Below are positions 60,439 through 64,000 of a stretch of DNA of 64,000 nt, piece by piece; position 1 is the first letter of the stretch; each line of letters begins with the position of its first letter. The stretch comes from Lingula anatina (Eukaryota > Brachiopoda > Lingulata > Lingulida > Lingulidae): contig NW_019775681.1 in NCBI RefSeq assembly GCF_001039355.2, positions 179,439-243,438 on the forward strand, written 5' to 3'. The translations under genes were made by a program, and so were the position numbers. The notes beneath the pieces are model-generated. The model saw only the letters and a program-made list of their open reading frames with translations. It was not told the origin of the DNA and made no database searches.

Positions 60439-62673
60439 TACGGATTCAACTTAAGAGTTAAACATTGTATACATCACAAAGAAAAATGTATGCAATTCTT
60501 ACTGCGTACTGTTTACTAAAAATGCAAAAGTTCTTCTAGGTTCCTTGGCATTGCCGCACCATCGTGGTCGTCGATCTCCCACCTTCTTCAACAGAACCGA
60601 ACATCACCACAAAGTCACTAAAATGGTGCTGCTGGAAGCAATTGGTAACGCAGGCTCGCCTACGTCACTGGACCATATTCTATCGTATGCTAAACCCAAC
60701 ATGGGGCACCCAGCTTGGAGACGGACTGCTGTGAACGCGCTGAGGACCTACACTTGTCATAAGGTATCCCTTAGTGCAATAGGTATACATCGAAGGCACT
60801 GTGCGTTAATAGGTGTGAATATTTAAATTCCCTGATGTTATTTCTTCATTCTTTGAACTACATTGTTTCTATGTTTGGAAGGTTATTTTTTAAACATCTG
60901 TTATGGCTGTATGTCCGTATGTCCGTGTACTGAAGTAATACTTATTGTGAATACGAGGCTGTAAGAAAAATACAACAAGGTGTGCTGTAAATGGCATGGA
61001 ATTCCATAAGAGATTTCGTGTAAATGCATCTTTTCAGAGTGCAACCGCCCTTATAGATCTGGCTGTTAACGACAATATTGACCTCGTACGCACCAAGGCA
61101 TTCGCCGCATACAGCACTCATCCGCAACGACTCAATAAGACAAGGGAACAATATGACATCATTTTGGGGTGAATAGGGTGTTCATGACTCATGACGTGTA
61201 ATATATACCTGTACATTGTGCAATATTAAGTTTAATACATGTCTTAATAATACGACTTTTGCATTGAATCGTAATTATTTCTCAATGAATACCATATACA
61301 TATACTATTTGAAAACATATTATCTTCGCTATTCCAGCAAGCAGTATTCGTATACCACTGTTATGCGATTGAAAAGGGGTGTCATAGATGAAGTCCTCAA
61401 AGCACTAAGTTTCAAAATTATCGTCCCTGGCATACAATGGAGTAAAGAAATTGGGAATGACAAAATTGGAGCAAGCTTTGGTTTAGAAATCAGAAACAAA
61501 ATGGAGTTGAAACTAGGTAACGGTGTGTCGTTTTGTAGCAGATCAACCTCTTGTGGAAAATTTTTTTTCTGAAATTAATGCAAACTCATTCTGTAGATCT
61601 CATTCCGAGCAAAATGTGACTTCACAATACTCTCAGATTTGAAAGCTACAAATTGATTAATAATAGGGCATTTACGATTTTGATCTTATCATTTAGGGTT
61701 TGAATAGTAAGATTTGCTACCATGCATTATAATATTCATTCAGAATTTGGTATAATACATGTGCTATATAATTATTGTTGATCAGTGTATTAACAACATT
61801 TTGATTGCAGGTTTCCTTTCGGGTTTCTTTGATTTGGACAGTTATAACAGTGCATTTGTGGAAGCTCATGTTGGACTATTGGGCCTACAGGTTGATATTT
61901 TCAGAGCTCATGCGTGTTACCACGGTTTTATTGAGTACGATCTCAACGTTTTGAAGGTAAAGAATTCTACAGACTACCAGTTACATTTTATATTAAAAAA
62001 CTTATATTTTGTTAAACTTCATTCGAATGAGGGAACATTTACATGTTTTATATGCTCGCTGCATAGATGCAAATTTGTAAACGACGGTGTTGATAGGCAG
62101 TCTGTCTGTCTGTCTGTCTGTCTGTCTGTAAGCTTGATTGACTGCATGTCTATCATTCTGTTCGTCAGGCCTTCGGTCTGTCTGTTTTCAATAAATAGAA
62201 CAGAATCAGTCGGAATGAATATATAATGCTTTCAGGATTTTGGTGTCAACGAAATCAGTGATCTTGCAAATCTCTTCGACAAAATCATTGACACCGTTCG
62301 CATACCGATCGTCAAAGCCATTAATGCCTTCAAGAATGTAATCAGCGTGTTTAAAGAGAAAGGATTACAAGGCTTATTCAACGATGTAGTGAAGGCCATC
62401 CGAACCCTTCCACTTGCTGTGAAACGGCTGCTTCAGAACCTGGAGCAGTACATTACTGATATCATTGACTACGACGGTTTGCCTTGGATAGCTGCTGTAA
62501 AAAAAGTTCTCCATAGAGTTCGACATTTCGTAGAAGATGTGCAAACAGACATTCTTGGTTTTTATAATGTAAGGGATAAGCTTTATATGGAAATAAAATA
62601 TCTTATAATGATTTATTAGTTCAAATGAATCAAATTGTTAAATAAATCTCTTTATTATTGTGATGTAAAACAA

Positions 62674-62731
<58 letters not shown>

Positions 62732-63510
62732 CACGTGACTCTCTCTCTTTCTCTCTCTCTTACGCACACACACGCGCGCGCACACACAAAGATTATTTAT
62801 ATTATACCATTTCTCTATTTTGTTTCAAGGCAGTTGTGGATACAATTACAGTCAATCTCCCGTACACAGCAAAAACGATAGGCGAAGCAGTAGATCTTAT
62901 CTTAGGAGCGGTGCAGGCGATTTTCAAAAACCCAATGGGGGCACTATCAAACATTGGGACGGCTATGATGAAGTATGTGTTTGGAATATAACTCTCAATA
63001 TAACTCTGGTTAATTTTTGGTGAATTACGTTCATTTTTAACAGATGATCACTGCCATAACTTGTAAAATGCAAAATCTATATTATGGATCATTTTTATAT
63101 TGCAGAATCAAACTGTCCATGTCCATGATTATAGGCGCTAAGGTGAAAATCGAGGAATCTTGCTTTTTCCTATCTGGTAAATGTACTCTCACCCTGTGAG
63201 AGATTTGTGTTGTAAATTACATCTAATAATCCGTGTGTTTATCCTGCCTAAAAAGAAAGTGTTGGGACACAGAATTTTGTTATGTTCATTTTTACTGAGA
63301 TTACGATTAAATCTACTTTTTATGTACACGTGTATGTGAATACCTCTAGGGAAGATGCCCTATTGGATGAACCCTGGAGAAGAATTTACTGATCTCATGG
63401 ATGACATAAAAGACGTAGCACAAGAAGTTTCCGACTTTTTCAAGAAGATTGAAAATCATCCAATCACTCGCTCTCTAAGCGTTGGAAAAGGTGATGGCAT
63501 ACCAACTGTG
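47022..63510 (+). CDS. Large lipid transfer protein (vitellogenin/MTP-type N-terminal domain), 3' partial
   Basis: Exons: 47022-47165, 47653-47746, 48553-48589, 50498-50618, 51160-51211 (GC donor), 51697-51797, 51981-52084, 53708-53754, 53937-53991, 54107-54179, 55435-55516, 55797-56083, 60044-60098, 60220-60363, 60540-60763, 61038-61168, 61338-61516, 61811-61956, 62236-62568, 62830-62972, 63106-63176, 63350-63510. All phases agree, giving 928 residues to the last donor at 63510; the gene continues beyond the window. Signal peptide M-L-V-L-L-L-L-P-V-F-S-C at the start. The Vitellogenin_N beta-barrel follows: E-Y-L-Y-T-Y-F-S-K-A-E-V-L-G near residue 27 and K-P-S-G-L-I-E-L-V-Y-H near 100. An N-E-T-D-H-A-G turn lies near 145, where family members have E-x-D-x-x-G. 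The helical domain runs from about 280 to 590 (A-C-L-A-I-G-S-L-A, V-L-L-E-A-I-G-N-A-G, A-W-R-R-T-A-V-N-A-L-R, L-V-R-T-K-A-F-A-A-Y). Beyond 640 it has helical amphipathic stretches not typical of vitellogenin. Ortholog identity within the superfamily is unresolved. Confidence 0.88.
48369..48394. repeat. Poly-C tract
   Basis: Uninterrupted run of more than 20 cytosines in the second intron of gene 3; length is likely unstable and assembly-sensitive. Confidence 0.95.
48674..50179 (-). mobile_element. MITE family X, reverse orientation, split by element Y
   Basis: Outer ends TTAAAGCAATAATAACTCTTC and AACGAAGAGTTATTATGACTTTAA match the ends of 13562-13906. The left 130 bases are the reverse complement of the right part of that copy (for example TAGAAATATATTATATTGCATTTTACC), and the right 180 bases of its left part. 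Between lie element Y and further unique sequence. Located in the gene 3 intron 48590-50497. Confidence 0.75.
48899..49781. mobile_element. Element Y: inverted-end DNA transposon nested in element X, TAA target duplication
   Basis: Inverted ends GGCCACACTTTTTTTATTTT and, reading inward, AAAATAAA...AACTGTGGCC, extended by ATGGATGACATCCT / AGGATGTCATCCAT. The trinucleotide TAA flanks both sides (48896-48898 and 49782-49784). A 3-base TAA/TWA duplication with GG-starting ends recalls PIF/Harbinger elements; that is inference. About 880 bases; no transposase recognised. Confidence 0.8.
50203..50253. repeat. (TTATA)n pentanucleotide repeat
   Basis: About ten copies of the TTATA unit in the third intron of gene 3, immediately after element X. 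Confidence 0.95.
50743..50795. repeat. (AT)n microsatellite at the gap edge
   Basis: AT dinucleotide run ending exactly at the N run, which explains the assembly break. Confidence 0.97.
50796..51067. other. Assembly gap (272 N)
   Basis: Run of N inside the gene 3 intron between exons 50498-50618 and 51160-51211. Both flanking exons join in phase 0, so no coding exon need be hidden in the gap, though one cannot be excluded. Confidence 0.99.
52112..53200. mobile_element. Element V relative, longer copy
   Basis: Begins AAGCCTCGGTCACAACCGGAC and shares CTTGCGAGTCGCAGGG and GTTCGCAGATTATTCGTAG with 11521-11887, but has about 850 additional bases between those blocks. The extra part may be another insertion or the fuller form of the family. 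The open frame across 52753-53385 has no recognised relatives and overlaps the repeat. Lies in the gene 3 intron 52085-53707. Confidence 0.6.
54231..54295. repeat. (TAA)n/(TTA)n microsatellite
   Basis: AATAATAAT run turning into TTATTATTA; lies at the 3' end of the minus-strand LINE remnant and may be its tail. Confidence 0.9.
54237..55170 (-). mobile_element. Non-LTR retrotransposon (CR1/L2-like) 3' end, reverse transcriptase C-terminus
   Basis: Minus-strand reading gives K-V-K-N-L-G-V-V-F-D near 55100, L-V-H-A-F-I-T-S-H-L-D-Y-G-N-S-L-L-Y-G near 54930, and S-H-R-A-F-S-S-A-A-P-I-L-W-N-E-L followed by F-K-N-D-L-K-T-Y-F-F near 54620-54520. This is the conserved C-terminal end of CR1/L2-type ORF2 proteins. 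Stops and frameshifts occur and the 5' part is missing, as usual for truncated LINE copies. It ends in a TAA/TTA microsatellite. Confidence 0.85.
56137..56164. repeat. 28-base near-perfect inverted repeat (hairpin), copy 1
   Basis: ATGTACAGACACAG followed by ATGTGTCTGTACAT pairs fully except at the centre. Immediately followed by a GTCGCC/GTCGTCGCC-rich tract. Repeated at 56525-56552 with the same downstream tract. Confidence 0.85.
56221..57138 (+). repeat. Tandem array, about 165-base unit
   Basis: Units start with (C)GATAACACGATAAGTGG near 56221, 56386, 56606, 56777, 56941 and 57105. Spacing is 164-171 bases except one of 220, which carries a second copy of the hairpin-plus-GTCGCC segment. 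Confidence 0.85.
56525..56552. repeat. 28-base near-perfect inverted repeat (hairpin), copy 2
   Basis: Same sequence as 56137-56164, again followed by CATCACCTGGGTCTGTCG and a GTCGCC run. Confidence 0.85.
58917..59160. mobile_element. MITE family X, partial copy
   Basis: Left end CTAAAGGGATAATAACTG, then AGTATAGCCATCTATGGAGGTC and AGATATCAGAATAATAGCTATG as in 13562-13906. The right terminal repeat is lost. Confidence 0.7.
59492..59712. mobile_element. Palindromic MITE family Z copy
   Basis: Left GGATCGATCTATCTCCAAGGG, right CCTTGGAGTTGGATTGATCC, then TAGATTGATCTAGGTATGGGAAC; overall palindromic. Inserted in repeat L copy 2. Confidence 0.8.
60365..60433. repeat. (CT)n(CA)n microsatellite
   Basis: TCTCTC run passing into ACACAC, beginning two bases after the donor region of gene 3 exon 60220-60363. 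Confidence 0.95.
62098..62130. repeat. (TCTG)n microsatellite
   Basis: Tetranucleotide run CTGTCTGTCTGT in the gene 3 intron 61957-62235. Confidence 0.9.
62236..63510 (+). other. C-terminal helical region of gene 3 (residues about 693-928)
   Basis: Four exons encode repeated amphipathic-helix-like sequence, for example L-F-D-K-I-I-D-T-V-R-I-P-I-V-K-A-I, V-V-D-T-I-T-V-N-L-P-Y-T-A-K-T, and D-I-K-D-V-A-Q-E-V-S-D-F-F-K-K-I. The first exon is a 111-codon phase-0 unit. I do not recognise a named domain. The lipid-binding sheets expected after Vitellogenin_N are represented only by about 110 residues in exons 61338-61516 and 61811-61956. Confidence 0.55.
62676..62790. repeat. (CT)n / (CA)n compound microsatellite
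   Basis: Long TCTCTC run, a short break, a second TCTC run and ACGCACACAC, in the gene 3 intron 62569-62829. Confidence 0.95.
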
Positions 63511-64000
63511 GTAAGTGCAGTTTATTAGCTCATCATATGCACATAAACTTTGTAATTCCTGTTTGATGGAAATTCATCTATGCAGTCTGTTGATAATGTT
63601 ATAAGATTACACTCACTTTTTACACTAAATCAAAATTATAACTTACATGTACAAAGCTTTCGGTCACCGTGAGCTTTTTTAGTGTGAGCACTTTACTGAG
63701 ACACCCAGTCTCAAACACAAACTGAGGAAGGATACGGTGGGACCGAGAGTTCTGTAAGGTATCACTGAGAATAAAGTTGGGATCATTTGACTCTCTAGTC
63801 AGAGTCCAGCACCCCTTGACCATCATGGAGTTAATTTGACTCCTATACCTGTATAAGGGTCAAATTACTCCACTACCAGAGTCTTTAGACTCTCTTATCA
63901 GAGTCAATCACCCCCAGGTCAGCAGGTCAGCAGGTTTTGTTTCCAGGTTGTAGGTTTGACCCGCCAATGCATGTCACTGGGGAGGTATGCTCACTCATTG
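63511..64000. other. Gene 3 intron running off the window, with short inverted repeats
   Basis: After the donor at 63511 no further exon is seen. From about 63780 the sequence is rich in GAGTC/GACTC words in both orientations (GACTCTCTAGTCAGAGTC, AGAGTCTTTAGACTCTCT), which suggests an unidentified repeat. Confidence 0.5.

Overview
The window reads as nuclear DNA from an invertebrate animal. It is AT-rich, with three spliced protein genes, GT-AG introns of a few hundred bases to 4 kb, many short non-autonomous DNA transposons, and Tc1, LTR and LINE remnants. The gene families (EMI/fibronectin-III-like giant secreted protein, large lipid transfer protein, Hedgehog-type domain) fit a marine bilaterian. 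A mollusc or other lophotrochozoan is my guess from overall style, including the frequent ACATGTA words; nothing here proves the species. No CRISPR array, rRNA or convincing tRNA was seen.

Layout. 1-2345 is one copy of a long interspersed repeat. 2726-12230 (+) is gene 1, ten reconstructed exons (at least 1,062 residues, 5' exon not found). It encodes a ComEC-type metallo-beta-lactamase domain, then a Hedgehog N-terminal-signal-like domain, then a second, more degenerate M15-peptidase-like domain and a tail of unknown type. This architecture is the most striking item in the window. Its introns carry a 2.1 kb GCAACC/GGTTGC fold-back element and two MITEs. 12.6-26.9 kb is gene-free: three tandem copies of a roughly 3.5 kb repeat, the first split by a 4.7 kb LTR retrotransposon with a recoverable empty site. 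27-30.8 kb is intergenic with a small inverted-end element and a dead Tc1 transposase.

30866-46502 (-) is gene 2, a complete 19-exon gene (phases agree at every junction) for a 3,277-residue secreted protein: signal peptide, EMI domain, EGF-like region, then many fibronectin-III-like modules with D-x-T-P-P and W-x-G-F-x-D-x-x-S-G-I motifs. 47022-63510 (+) is gene 3, 22 exons (928 residues so far, running off the right edge), a large lipid transfer protein (vitellogenin/MTP/apolipophorin superfamily). Genes 2 and 3 are head to head with start codons 519 bases apart. Gene 3 introns hold a nested pair of DNA transposons, an assembly gap, a CR1/L2-like LINE end, and a second copy of the long repeat found at the left edge.

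Exon models were made by eye from splice consensus plus reading-phase agreement; the three genes have no evident shared pathway beyond two of them being secreted.
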